A DNA stretch of 64,000 nt from Piper betle. Its lineage: Eukaryota > Streptophyta > Magnoliopsida > Piperales > Piperaceae. This document shows, piece after piece, positions 12,160 through 24,573 of this stretch; within the stretch, counting starts at the first letter, position 1; each line of letters starts with the position of its first letter. A program made the translations under genes and the position numbers. Under the pieces are notes generated by a model that was not told where the DNA came from, did not search any database, and was given only the letters and a program-made list of their open reading frames with translations. The DNA lies in assembly GCA_033002965.1 (NCBI GenBank), contig JAURVB010013638.1:62001-126000 (forward strand), in the 5' to 3' direction.

Positions 12160-15100
12160 TGTAACACCCCTATTTTGGTTCACTTAAGAGCCGAATCAGA
12201 AATGTTATGATCGAATCGAGTATCATGAGAATGGAAAACATCATTAAATACACGTCAAAACATATCGAACATAAATAAAAATAAGAAAGTAAATAACTAC
12301 GTTTAGCTCAAGTGTGTGTACTGTTGATCAGTCCTCCTACCAAAGTCAACACAAGATTGCAAGACCTACATATATTATATAAAAAATGTCAACAATGAAT
12401 GTTATTGGTCCGAACAATAACTAATACAAACTGGCAAATGGGTATTCTATTACCCATGAAAACTTATGAAACTTCAAGATTTGCCTCATACTAGGCGCTA
12501 AGCAAACACACTTAAGCAAGTGTCGGACCACATGCACGGCTCATAATCATAATCATACATACAACACTTACGCCATCACGTCTTCCATATCACCTGCCAC
12601 GGTACTCGAGTGGCAAAAAGAACAGTTAAGTTAGTGCCACAAATTCTGGAAATGAGCTGCATTACGCAGTACCCTCATACACCACATTACCTCAGGGTAT
12701 TTAAAGGAGTACTAGTGTGGTCCATATATATCTTCGTACCACTCATTCTCTTATTCGTGAAATCCATAAAAATATGCGTACTTATATAATAGGCTTAGGG
12801 AACAGGCTTTTTGTCAAAACCTGTGACTCGAGTCAGGGTTTTACGTTACCGAACCAGTCGGTTCGACCGTTGGTTCGAGTCGAGTCAGTTTCATGAACCG
12901 CGTGCTGAGTCGAGGCCAGCCGTGAGTTATGAGCAATGAGAGTCAAGTGTACCTGAATATATAATGATCACGTCAAGAAGATGGTGAGATATGAGTTATC
13001 AGAATATATGAAAGTATGCAGTATTTTTTTCTTTATATGTTTGATCGTGGAAATAGTTTTAGGCCGAATAACGCATTAGGGCGCGTTGGATTATATTCGG
13101 GTGGGTTATTAGTTATAGAGCATGTCATTTGGATGTTGTTGTGTTTTTTTATTTTATGGGATTTTTCCATATTTTTCTAGATTTTTTTAGAATTTATTAC
13201 GAACTAGTTATAATTTTGACTCGGGTAGGAATCTAGTCAATACTTAATTACGAAACTGCCATTGAGGGTATTTTCCTCCTTCCCCGACACCTTCCATACC
13301 CTAAGCCCTAGCCGCGCTGCCCGCCGATCAACGCCGCCCTGCCCCACCGTGCAGTCGCTGTGCCGCTACGACCCACCCCGGCCACCATCTCGCCGCCAGG
13401 ACGTCGGAATCGCCCCACGAAATTGCCTTGGCCGTGACACTCCGGGCCGGATTCTGCCGCCATTCGATCGCCGTCACCGCCATTGTGACCACCAGTCTCA
13501 CCCTCTCGCCATCGCCGACATTTCCCCCATCATCCCGACCGCTGTCGAGGCCGGCCGTAGCCCTGATCGGCGCACGCTGCCACGGCCGCCCATTTTCGAC
13601 CCCACCGTCGACGACCATCGCCGCCTCGGCGACCCTGTTTGACACCACCATTGGACCAAGTTCGTCGAGCTGGTGCCGATACTGATTGCCCCGTATCGAA
13701 TCATTGCCGGAAAACCACCGGAATCCGCCAGAAAACCACCGACACTCGCCGGAAAACCGCCGGAATCGCTGGAAAATTGGATTCATGGGAAATTCATCGG
13801 ATCATCCGCCGAACGCACCCGGTCCAATCTGATCGGACTTCGAACGCCGCTAGGTGTCGAATTCAAGTTTCGAGCCACGAAACGGAAACCCTAACCATCG
13901 CCGATTTTCGACGACGCGAGGTATAATTTATTTTAACTTAATTATTTGAAAGTATTGTTTATTAGAATTGCATGATAGGATTGGTGAATTGTGTGTTATA
14001 ATAATATATATAAATGTAGATTTGATTAAGGATAAAATATGAAATTTGTTTGATTGAGTGGTGTTAAAAATGGAGACTAAGAAACTAATTAGGGTAACTA
14101 GGTAATGATCATGATCTAATGCAAACTAGCCTAAGTATACTTGCTAGAATTGATTGCTAGAATTGATATAGGTTGATATGTGATGGTTGATGCGTGATTG
14201 TGTTGATTGTGTGTGCATGCTATATAGGATGTGTGATTCATCATGCGGGCATTAGTTTTTAGCTTGATTGTGTAGGTACGGTGTAGGAGCTCACCGCCCA
14301 GGCGCGTGGACCCGTTTGGAGCTTCTACCAGGTCTGTTTAGGACTCGTTCTCTGTTTTTACGCTACTCTATTGTGTATTTGATTTATCATGTGCAGGACG
14401 AGTTAAGTGGCATTTTATCGGATCCCACTTAACTCGGGCCATTTAGCCAACGGTTCTTTTTCGGATTAATAACCCTCGAGGATGAGATCCCTCGAGTTTG
14501 TTTTCGAACTTCAGATCCAACTCAAGTTGCCTTCGGGCCTATTGTATAAATCCCAACCCAGGCCTATATATTTATAGTTTTCGCATTTTCAGTGAGAGAT
14601 GGAATGAGGGTTACTTGCGGCCACGTCTTCAGATAGGGTGTGTGCTCAGAAGAGCGGGCTCTGGAGCTGGGGAGAACCCACTTCATTCCCGAAGGATCCA
14701 GACAACTCCACCTTTGAGTTCCTCAAACCCGGAGAAGTGTGGAGGTTTACGGGTACTGCAATGCAGCGCATGTCTAGACTTGTGGTTCAAAGGGTACTGA
14801 AGGCGACTACCTGAGAGTGCTCGGCCTTTGTGCTCAAGGCCAGGAGTAATATGGAAGGTGCAGATGGCGGTAAGGAATGAAATTTGATGCGAGAAGCGAT
14901 AGAGAAATGGCCAAGGTATGAGAATGAGAAAGAAAGGGGGACGTTGTCGACCCGAGGGCGACGGCCCGATGGCGACGGCTCCCGTATGTGCCCTGATGAG
15001 AGTTCTTGAGGAAGTATATGGTTTTGATTCAACAGGAGAGTTTGCTCTCCTGTGCCAGATTGATATTAGTTATTTTTCGGGCTGGTAACACTCGTTACTG

Positions 15101-18080
15101 ACGGTTTTTCTATATATATGTAGGTGAGAAATGCGAGCGATGAAAGCTGTCGGGACTGCGGAGGAGCAGTACGGAACCGCACACACATGTACCTGCCGTG
15201 TGTAATGTATGTATAATGATGGTATGTTATTGTTATGTAAATGATAATTTTGATGTGTTTGCTTGAATGAATTACTTGTTATGAAACGAATTGATAAATA
15301 TGAATGAGTAGGGAGCCTTGGAGTTCAGACTCGGCTCGGGTAAAAACGAATGAGATAATGATTTAATGTCAATGTAGATTGATATGTGTTATCGTATTTT
15401 CATAAAATATTTATATATATACATATACCCTTGTTGTAGACAGGTTAGCCCCTATTGAACTTTTAGGGGAATTTCTGTCCATTTTTCCGTAATAGCATAT
15501 ATTTTCTTTTGGTTTCTCATTTATTGTTTTGTCTTGTTTTTGCTTGTACCTCATAACATGCATGTAGGACCACGTTAGAACCCAATTGTTCCCATTCATG
15601 TATTTTACATTTGCATCTCCATCTTGAGACGCCGAGAGTAGATCCGGGTCGGCTTAACCGAATCTAGTAGATTAGCGAACGGTTCGGTCACCGGTGACAT
15701 TTCCGGGTCGGTTCATGGGTGAGCCGAAACGGGGTGTTACACTTTTATCAAACGTGTCTAGAGCTTCAGTTCGAAAACCAACAAGGGATCTCATCCTTAT
15801 AGTTTTATTAAATATGCGTAGAAAATACAAGTAAATAGCCCGACATCGGAAGGATGCAATAAAACGCAGCCGATGTCGTCCTACGTATAAAACACGATTA
15901 AACTCGACACACAAGGAGTCAAGCAGAAAGTGAGAGTCCTATAAGCCTGTGGTCCAAGCTCTAAATGTACCTATACATCTACGGGAAGCTCGGACTCCAA
16001 AACCGACAACAGAACCCACTACTAAATAAAATACTAACATCTCTATATGATGCATGCTCGTGGTGTCTGCTCATACCATCAATACATCCTAATAAAAAAA
16101 ATAGTGATAACAAACCTATAACTAAATATGTTGCACAAAAATTGAAACATCATAATAATAAATAAACAAGAAGATACACTCATAGATAATTAGATAAATA
16201 ATAAATACATAAACAAGAGAAATACTCTAATCATAAAATAATAATATAATTATATTGTATATATATACGGGTAAATACAAATAAATATCAATATATACTC
16301 GTATTACTAAACATATATATATATATATAATTTAATAAATAAATAAACAAATAAATAATTAGTTTAATACTCATTAATCATGAACATTAATAATATCATA
16401 GTCATACAATACAAGAATATAAAATTAAATACAAATAAATAATAAGGTACACATAACGAACAAACAAATAAATAAATAAATAAATACAATTTAGTAAATA
16501 GAAAAAGACTAATATTAATAAGTAAATATAATATTAATAATAATAAATAATCACATAAACATTCATCATATATGATAAACATATAAATAAAAATAAATAA
16601 ATAACAATGAATAAATAAATAAATAGAATAATAAAAATAAAAAATAATCATAACATTCAATAATGCTAAATCATGTGAATATGCATTACAACTAACATAG
16701 AGATTCTCGAATTACCGAAAACGGTGCAAGAACAAACGAAAACGGTCCATAAATAAGCTAAACCAAACCAAATCGAGCTGAACCAGACCGAATTGGGCTG
16801 AGTGAACATGGTATGGGTTAAATAAATTACTGGGCTGGGTCGGCTAGGCTGATGGACACAAACAAGGACATGGGCTGGCAAACTTGGGCATGACCAGGCG
16901 AACGCAAACGCGGGCAGGGGGATGCGAACGCTGGTAGGCAAAACGTGAACCAGGGAAACCGGCAACATGGGGGTGGCGGTGCCCGTCGCCAGGAAATACT
17001 AACAGAGGCACGACTGGTGTTCCTGCCGGTCGGGATCGACGGTCTATGCGATGAGGAACATGCTGGTGGTGGTCGGTGGAGTCTGGTCACTGGCTGGCCG
17101 AAAATGGGCGGCATCGCCACTGTGTACGTTGACCTCGCCAACACCAATCGCGAACACGGTGGAAGTCGATGTCAGTTTCAAATTGAAGATCTCGTAAAGG
17201 TGAAGTTTTTGGGCTAGTCGGCTTCACTAGAGGACAGTCACCGGCACCGAAAAATGGCCCGAAGGGGCAGCGGCGGCAAAAATCGACAGCAAAAATGTCG
17301 TCTCCAGCAACGCCAGTGCCGATCGTGGGTACAGACTGACAGCTGACCATGAGGTGGTCACTGTCGTACCGATTCGGTGGCTAGGGGACAGCCGAAGACT
17401 CATAAGTGGCGAGTCAAAGTGGGGGTAGCATCAAGGTGAAAATCATGGGGAAGTCACCAGAAATCAAAGGGTGAAGATAAAGATGAGTGGACGGCTCAGA
17501 TCTTGCCACGTGGCATTATCGGGACATCCGACAACTTGTGGCCTAATAGGGCCCACCTATAGGTATATACATTATATATATGGATGGAAAGCTCAGATCA
17601 AGACCGTCTAAAGTTGAAACTAACTCGAGTCATAAAATTGACTCTATAGGCGAGAATCAAGGTAAAAAGGATAAATGAGTCTCAAAACCCTAAACGCAAT
17701 TAAAATGGGCCCATAGGGGCACAATCGAGTGATTCGAAATTCCTATGTTGCATGCAAATGAAATACCTAAAAAATTCCGACCGGATGGTAAATGTTAAAA
17801 CGACTTAGATATAAGCCTAAAATCCTGGCTAACTCATAAAAATCATATTTATACCTCATGTATACACTGATAACTCATTTTATATAATATCATAACTGAA
17901 ACTATCATATGCATATAGAGCATATTCAGCCTTCATAACATACTTATATAGCCATCTGGGCCTTATACTTATATTCTGAAAATTAGTTTGACTCAAACTT
18001 GCTTGTACTGACTCGATACTGAACCGAACAGAAGAAAACTAAAATCGAGTAAAATCCTAACCCAAAATTGGGGTTTTACC
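12160..18080 (+). mobile_element. Element C: TGTAACACCCC-family insertion carrying nested element D
   Basis: The element begins TGTAACACCCCTA and ends GGGGTTTTACC, with the 5-bp target duplication TGAGC at 12155-12159 and 18081-18085. Its own sequence is about 3.0 kb (12160-12811 plus 15742-18080), the size of the other family members, and it has been split by element D. It is more divergent from A, B, D and E than they are from each other. The AT-rich stretch at about 16130-16660 holds AATA-type repeats, and 16900-17500 is GC-richer. ORFs in both stretches look fortuitous. A solo LTR or non-autonomous LTR element is the preferred reading. Confidence 0.75.
12812..15741 (-). mobile_element. 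Element D: inverse-orientation family copy nested in C
   Basis: Read on the minus strand it starts TGTAACACCCCGTTTCGGC and ends near AACCCTGACTCGAG...TTTTGACA. The plus strand therefore shows TGTCAAAACC at 12812 and GGGGTGTTACA ending at 15741. It is flanked by CTTTT at 12807-12811 and 15742-15746, a clean 5-bp target duplication. It is clearly homologous along its length to element E at 44.7 kb. The GC-rich block at about 13260-13920 gives long shadow ORFs on both strands. No integrase or reverse-transcriptase motif is visible. Confidence 0.8.
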
Positions 18081-18115
18081 TGAGCTCTTATAAGTGTATA
18101 TATTTTAAAAAAATA

Positions 18116-18953
18116 TTAATATAGCCTGTATATTACGTGTAATTTTAAACTTTAATTAATATTTATAACGGACTTATAGGGTAATAAAATCCATACAATT
18201 AAAAAAAACAAAAACTCCGTCCTTACCCTTTTTTTAACGTAAGGGGGTTAAAAAAATAAAAGCTCGAAACAAAACCATTTTATTATTTTTTATATTTTCA
18301 AGGGAAAAGAGAAAAGAAAAAACGGAAAATTTTAGGACATCTCCAACCGTCCCCACGTCATCTCATCTTCTGCTCTCCCCTCCCTCCACAGAACCTGCAA
18401 AAATCTCCAAAATTTTCTGGTGCACATCTCCAATTTCCCCCTTTTTTCCACCAGGTACAACAATTTCCCCGCTTTTTCCCGATTCTGGAGCTATTTTTTC
18501 GATTTTCTGCACTTTTTCTGTTTTTTTTTGTGAAAAAAGATGATTTTTTTCTGGAAAAAAAGTAAATGGCTTTTACCCCAAGATGCGGATTTTTTCCCCG
18601 TTTGGTTTATTTTAAGGAAAGATCGCGTTTAGTTTCGTCCTTGGGTTTTTTTTTCACCGAAGTACAGATTTCTGAAGAGTTTGTTGTGGACGTTGAATCT
18701 CTTCGATTTTTGTCGGGCGAATCGGCGCAAATTGGCGAACTTTTAATCTCTTTTTTTTTTTGAAGGGTTTTGGGTTTACAAAGATGCTTGCTTGGAGTTG
18801 GTAGAGTTTGTTTGTTTGTTCGAAATCGACCGTAAAATTTTGTGTTTAGTGGTTTTGATTTTTATGATTGGTGTTTGCAGCGCTTAAAAAGTTAGTAGCG
18901 TTTTGATTTGTTTTTTTTGTTTTGTTTTTTTTGAAAGCTTTGGTGTTGGATTA
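18116..18953 (+). promoter_or_regulatory. Promoter and leader region of the AHL gene
   Basis: Between the end of the tandem array and the AHL start lies AT-rich sequence, then a pyrimidine-rich stretch at about 18340-18560 (CTCTCCCCTCCCTCC, TTTCCCC runs). Such a stretch is common in plant leaders. A pyrimidine-free acceptor-like TTTGCAG near 18874-18880 may end a leader intron. No exact TATA box or start site can be assigned. Confidence 0.45.
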
Positions 18954-21117
18954 ATGGAAGGTTGTGTTGTTGGGATTGGCAGTGAAATGGCAGGTAGAGA
19001 GGCGTTTGGAATCGGCGCCGCCGTTCAGCCGCAGGCGGCCACTATGCAGACGTTGGCGTATAGCTCGGAGGGGACGCCGCTGTACAAGCCCGTGACGGCG
19101 CCGGCCCCGCAGTACTCGCCGTCGACGGCCCCACAGTACTCGCCGTCGACGGCCGGCGGCGATGCGCCGGCGGCTCCGGGGATTGTTGGGCAGGGAGGGA
19201 ATGGGAGCGCCGGGGATCAGGTGAAGAGGAAGCGTGGGAGACCGAGGAAGTATGGGCCTGATGGCGCCATGGCGCTTGGCCTGTCGCCGTCGTCGGCTGG
19301 CCCTGGGCTGCCTTCGCCCACGGATGCGTCGGCCAAGAAGGGTCGGGGCAGGCCACCTGGCTCTGGAAGGAAACAGCAGATGGCTGCTTTAGGTATTTCT
19401 GCGCTGTCATCATCGCCATCTTTTTCTTTTCTGCTTGTGAAATCTTTTTCGTTTGTTGAAGCTTCCCAATCATGGGTAGTGCTTGACATGTGATGTGGAT
19501 GCAAAATTGCAAATGCATCTTATGGTTGTTGCATCTCTTTTGTATGCTTTGGATTTATTAATTTTTTGATGAACTTTTACTTATCATTAATTGATTGGTT
19601 CTCAGGATCTGCTGGAGTTGGCTTTACACCTCACATTATTACTGTTAAGGCGGGTGAGGTATGTTTTTATCAGTTCAAATTAGTATATTTTAATGATTGG
19701 TACGTTCTTATTCACCAGGCATTTATTCTTTATGAGAATAAACAATGGAATATGAGCTGTTTAGTGTTTATTTGAGTAGGGCAAAATTAATATCTGCTTG
19801 AGTTAAAATTTCCCTTTCCAGCTCAACTTATTGTTTGATATTGGTTGAATGATGGGGTAAATTTTGTCGATTTCGAAAAAGTATGTTCATTTGATTTGAA
19901 TACATGGCCAGATTCTACTTGAGCACCATATCAGCTTGAGCTGATACTAAGCAACCTCATTAAAATATGGCATTCTATGGTTATCTAAGTGATATAGGAC
20001 AATGATTGTCTTCCATATTTGGCTCTTATTTATGGGCTTATTACTACTGTGCTTAGATTCATCAGCTGCTAGAATGAGGATTGATATTTTTTCCATATAA
20101 TTGTGTTAGGATGTTTCATCAAAGATAATGTCATTCTCTCAGAAAGGACCTAGGGTCATCTGTATTCTATCAGCAAATGGTGCTCTATCTAACGTTACAC
20201 TTCATCAGGCAGCATCATCTGGTGGCACTGTAACTTTAGAGGTTTGCTTATTTTTCAGTTGAAATTTTTTTCTCAATTTATGTAGCACCTGTTAATGATG
20301 TGCTTCGTTAGATTTTTTTTTCTAACTTCAGCTTGCAGAGTCTTACTTTGCCTTGATTAATGATTGCTCATTATCAGGGGCGGTATGAGATCCTGTCACT
20401 TTCTGGTTCATTTCTATTGTCTGAGAGTGGAGGCCAGCGTAGTCGAACTGGTGGGCTCAGTGTGTCGCTGGCAGGGTCAGATGGCCATGTTTTAGGTGGT
20501 GGAGTAGCTGGGCTTCTAACAGCTGCATCTCCCGTCCAGGTTAGTCTAGTTCTCTATTGTTGCTCCCGTTGTTCCTGTGGACGTGTGTATATATTTTATT
20601 ATTTCGTCTCCCAAGGCCAGACATTGCTGCGGAGCAAAAGATATCCTAATTTTCTTAATTCTAAAAAAACAGAGTGGCAGCCTACATATTTTCCAAAAAC
20701 ATTAGACTTGTTTGCTTGTTCAAATTGGGATATTGTGGCCTCAGTCTTTACATTTTCTCAACGCAAAATAGTTTTGGTGAATTTCTTAAATGAACATTAC
20801 ATTATGTCTAGAATAAAAATTTTAAATAAAGATCTAGGCTCCATAATCTTAATAAAGCGAACTGTCTTTTGCAGGTGGTTGTTGGCAGTTTTCTTCAAGA
20901 AGGGCGGAAAGTTTCGAAATCGCATTTCTCACCTGACCCTTCATCTGCTATGCCAAAGGTAATTTCATCTGGAGTAAAAACTGGAGCAGTGAGGCCTCCA
21001 TCTCGTGGAACACTGAGTGAGTCCTCAGGTGGAGCTGGGAGCCCAATAAACCAGAACGTAGGAGCCTATGACAACAATAACAACTCCCACGGTTTGGGGA
21101 GTATGCCATGGAAGTAA
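18954..21117 (+). CDS. AT-hook motif nuclear-localized (AHL) protein, two AT-hooks plus PPC domain
   Basis: Five exons: 18954-19392, 19606-19658, 20110-20241, 20378-20539 and 20875-21117. All have GT-AG junctions, giving about 342 residues. A second in-frame ATG at 18987 has a better context (GAAATGG) and would give 331 residues; either could be the real start. The first exon encodes a proline/serine-rich region and two AT-hooks, KRKRGRPRKYGPDG and KKGRGRPPGSGRK. Exons 2-5 encode the PPC/DUF296 domain, from GFTPHIITVKAGEDV through GRYEILSLSGSFL to about VVVGSFL. Two AT-hooks place it in the type II AHL group. AHL proteins bind AT-rich DNA in the nucleus and act as multimeric regulators of transcription and chromatin. 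The tail ends GLGSMPWK. All exons stay in frame, so the gene looks intact. Confidence 0.93.
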
Positions 21118-21689
21118 AATAACCCCCTGGCAGAGTACATTTTAGGTAGATATATTATATCTAGGCCGTTCTGTGTACTTCTACTTAGTATATAGTATAA
21201 CAGGAAGCTGATTACGAAGGGCCGTTAGCGAGCCATCGACCTGTTCATGAGCTCTAGCATTATAGAAGTTAGGAGAAGTGTATTTTTTTATGGCATTTTA
21301 GCGATTCTTAGGATCATGATGTATTGTATGTCGTAATAATTATATTTATCTGAGTTCTCTGTCTTCATGTCTATTGATGTTTGTCTTGCTCTATTTCTGG
21401 TCATGTCCTTCCTACATTGCCAGATGATTGTTGGGTTCAACTCAGCTATTTAGCTTTTGATTTGGAGCAGCTTATATATTCTCCAAAATGCATGGAATCA
21501 AAGCTTGTAGAAAAAATCAGGTGCTGTATTCTTCAATCTCTTTCTACAATTTGCCAGTAAAGGCGAGCTTTTATCAAACAATTTATGATTGGAAGAAGAC
21601 TGGAGCCATAAGATTTAGATATAAATTTCAACCACGTTGAAGAGTAATGGCTGTCATTCGCATACAAAGGGCACTCCGGAACAGATCAG
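21118..21689 (+). other. AHL 3' flank
   Basis: This probably holds the AHL 3' untranslated region (TTTTATGGCATTTTAGCG...TATTGTATG near 21280-21330), then non-coding sequence. No gene or RNA is recognised. Confidence 0.4.
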
Positions 21690-21696
21690 GTGTAAG

Positions 21697-22359
21697 TATA
21701 GTTGTAAAAATCAGAATTGATTTTTGAAGGAGTCATCAGAATTGGTTTAAATTAGACAGGAATTGATTTAATTGAATCGGTCTGAATATATTCAAATCGG
21801 TCATATATAATAATTTGATAACTCATAATATAAATATATAAGAATTAAATATTACTGTAATTTTGATATTATTGTGTATATTATATTTTATGATAATTTT
21901 TTGGATTTTTTAATTATTTTTAATTAATTATTATTTTTTATTCGAGTCAGATTTGAATTACTTTTAATTACGAGAATGCCACTCCTACTCTTCACCCCCA
22001 CCGCCCCATCCTGTCGGCTCACCTCGCCTAAACTCTCCCCATCGGCCCTGCCCTGCCACTTAATCTCATCGGCCTCGATTCGTCCCCTCGCCAGCCCCGC
22101 CCCTGGCCTTGCCTCTTCCCTTCGGCCCCGCCCTGCCCTGCCCTGTTGGAGAGAAGGATTCTGTCCGATTAAGGGGTATTTTTATTATTATAAACTTTAA
22201 ATTTTGATTTTGCCCGTACATAAATGATTTATATAATATAAAATAAAAAATATTTTAATAATTTACCCCAAACTGATTCCACTCAAATTTGAAATAGATT
22301 CTGCCCGATCCGATTTAAATTGGCCGATTCTGAGTGTGGAATCGGCCAATTTTTTAACA
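21697..22359. mobile_element. Miniature inverted-repeat element (hAT-like?) with GC-rich insert
   Basis: GTGTAAG occurs at 21690-21696 and again at 22360-22366, bracketing a segment whose ends are imperfect inverted repeats. GTTGTAAAAATC near the left end opposes a right end whose complement reads TGTTAAAAAATTGGCC. Subterminal AATCGGTC/CCGATT motifs also face each other. A C-rich block at about 21975-22160 interrupts AT-rich sequence and may be captured DNA. The target duplication is imperfectly resolved (7 or 8 bp), so the superfamily is uncertain. The 74-residue ORF in the C-rich block is low complexity. Confidence 0.45.
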
Positions 22360-22366
22360 GTGTAAG

Positions 22367-22599
22367 GTCTTACATAGTTCTCGATGCATTTGTGATCTTA
22401 CATTAAGAATTTATATGTTTTAATAGATAACCCAACAAATGTAAATAGCATACCCGAAAGAGAAGGGGTATTCAAGGTATTAGAAGAAAAAATATACCAT
22501 TGAATCGTGAATAACTTCAAAATCACCATTGAATTGTGAATTTATGCCACCATCAAATCGTAATTAATTCCTCATTCATCAAAGAGTTCCTTAACAAAA

Positions 22600-22651
<52 letters not shown>

Positions 22652-23200
22652 TTAAGTACTTTAAGACCACCGGATAACCACCTTATTTTATTGATAGATA
22701 ATAAATTATAAGAAATAGCTCTCATAGCAAAAAAATTAAAAAAAAAAAGAAACTCCCAAGCTATATTGTAAGGATACATAGATTCATTTCATTATTCTCC
22801 TTAAAACCACACCCAAATCAATAACCCAGTTTTGAATAATGACCCTGACACTAAGTATCCCAATTGATGGAGGAGCTGCTAACTCTCACTTGTGGTTTGA
22901 AATATTAGACATGGATCTCAAGGGCAGACCTAATTCTTCCCATTTAATCCAAAGGATAAAAATGAAAATTTATATTAATGGTAGATCTCTTATAAACCAT
23001 GCAGTATACACATTCGATATATGGTGAGAGAATTGGACGATATAAGTGAAAATACTATCTCTAGTTAAGGATATCCTTGCATATTAAAACCCATTTCCTA
23101 TTATAAATTGCCCACAACATAGTATACATTTTGTTGAACAACAAGCAAAAGAAATGGGAAAGAAATCATATTGTAGAGCTATTTGATTTTCTATGTTTAA
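22367..23200. other. Intergenic, AT-rich, with a (TTA)n microsatellite
   Basis: There is a (TTA)n tract at about 22599-22649. The rest is AT-rich spacer. I see no gene; short ORFs are chance. Confidence 0.5.
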
Positions 23201-23272
23201 GGGGCCACCATCAATGTAAAGGACTATGGTGTCATAGGTGATGGAAAAACAGATGATAGTCAGATCAGTTAA
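23201..23272 (+). pseudogene. Polygalacturonase N-terminal fragment (relic)
   Basis: Read in the frame of 23204, the sequence gives ATINVKDYGVIGDGKTDDSQ, then stops at TAA 23270-23272. This matches the start of the pectin-degrading glycoside hydrolase family 28 domain, normally written NVxDYGAxGDGxTDDTxAF. Nothing that continues the enzyme is visible downstream, and there is no signal peptide upstream. It is a short relic, not a gene. Confidence 0.55.
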
Positions 23273-24573
23273 TGCATCAAAGAATCAATTGTTAGGATTT
23301 AGGAGATGAGTACATTCAACACAGATGCATTTTTATGGGTATTTTTTATGACTTCGATGTATTAAGATGACTTTTTTGTACAAATATTTATTTTTTGCGT
23401 TCATATTTGAACTTTAAAGTTCTCGTATTAATATTTGTATGAGCTGCTCTAGAAGTACAAAATCCAATGCCTGGGTAGTGTCCAGCTCTTAATCCCATAT
23501 CGGATAGCCATTGAAAAAGGACACAATATATTATTAGCCAGCGCAACGCTAGAGAGTTTCTTGCTATTGGGTCCTTTCGAAGAAATATGAACAAAAAGGA
23601 TGACATCCATAAATCGGAAAATATTTTAAATTTTTTTTCTTTCCCATTTGGTACAATGTCTTTCTTTCATGCTTAATTATGATCATAAAAAAATGATTTA
23701 ATGAGTTTTTGGTATCTTACATTCGATCAAATATTTATTGGGTTTGGTTTTTATTTAATTTGGTTTTGAAGCCGGGTTCTTATTTTAAATATTTATCGGG
23801 TTTGTATGAGAAATGATTATTATTCTAAGTACATCGACAGTATTTTAGGGGAAGATAAAAAGAATGTAATAAAACTAGTTTTTCAAACTTGTTATTCATG
23901 TTTTGTTGTAAGTTTTATTTAAGCTTGATATTGTTTGATTCGACTTGAATTTATGATCGTCTTATCTAACTCAAATGAGTATTTAGATTGTTTTTCCAAA
24001 ATAATGAACGTTGGATTGATATTAGTAAATAGAGCTCTTTAGTATAGGTCAACAAAATAAATTAACTAGAACTAGAAGCAAAATGCACAGTTCTAGCCAA
24101 GTTAGCTATTTCCTTGGGGGTTTTTACATTCACAGGCTCATTCATAATTAATCTACATCATACATTCGCTCTTTTTAAAATTAAAAACCCTTCATCAGAA
24201 TGAGCAACTAAATTTAAGTAGTCAAGAAAAAGGAAGCAATCACTTCATCAAAAAGAAAATAAATAGTCTGCGATGTACAAATATAGGCTGCTGAACCCGC
24301 CCAATAAAAAGATAAAAAGTCGATAATCACATAAAAAAAATGAAGTTCATTCATGACGTTATTACAAGGGCATGTAAAAATTTAAGTTACCTAAAAGACA
24401 ACAGGGTAAATGGGTACATTGTCAATGCTCATTTTGGACACAAATTGAAGGACTCTGCTATATAAACCTAGAACTAGAACATAATTTACAAAATAATTTT
24501 CAATCTGTTTCTCACAATTTGCTCCCACAGTGAATGATTTGTAAAAAGAAAGAAAAAAAATCAAACAGGAAGC
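23273..24573. other. Intergenic spacer downstream of VPS35
   Basis: AT-rich non-coding sequence. About 24300-24573 probably includes the VPS35 3' untranslated region. No repeat with clear ends and no RNA gene is seen. Confidence 0.4.

Larger units (their letters stand above)
1..18115 (+). repeat. Degenerate tandem array of a ~0.8 kb unit, interrupted by nested insertions
   Basis: About eight copies of one AT-rich unit lie head to tail. Each copy runs in the same order: ACAACCAACAAGG...GCAACATGATGAA; a purine-rich stretch; a block containing CACTAACCATAAAAT; a TTA/TTTA microsatellite; AACTCAATATAAAACGAAGAC; a block with CCCAAGAAAGGGTTCTC; GAGCTCGTATATGGCTC; and CTGAGCTCTTATAACTATATATG. Start-to-start distances are about 817, 622, 845, 762 and 787 bp for adjacent uninterrupted copies. 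Insertions A, B and C (with D inside C) split copies 1, 6 and 8. The last trace of the unit is at about 18086-18115, shortly before the AHL gene. No copy holds an intact recognisable gene. It looks like a local satellite-like expansion; the parent sequence is unknown. Confidence 0.85.

Noticed and set aside
19042..19518. 158-codon minus-strand ORF over the AHL first exon
   Set aside because: It is antisense to a well-supported AHL exon and has only composition-driven content.
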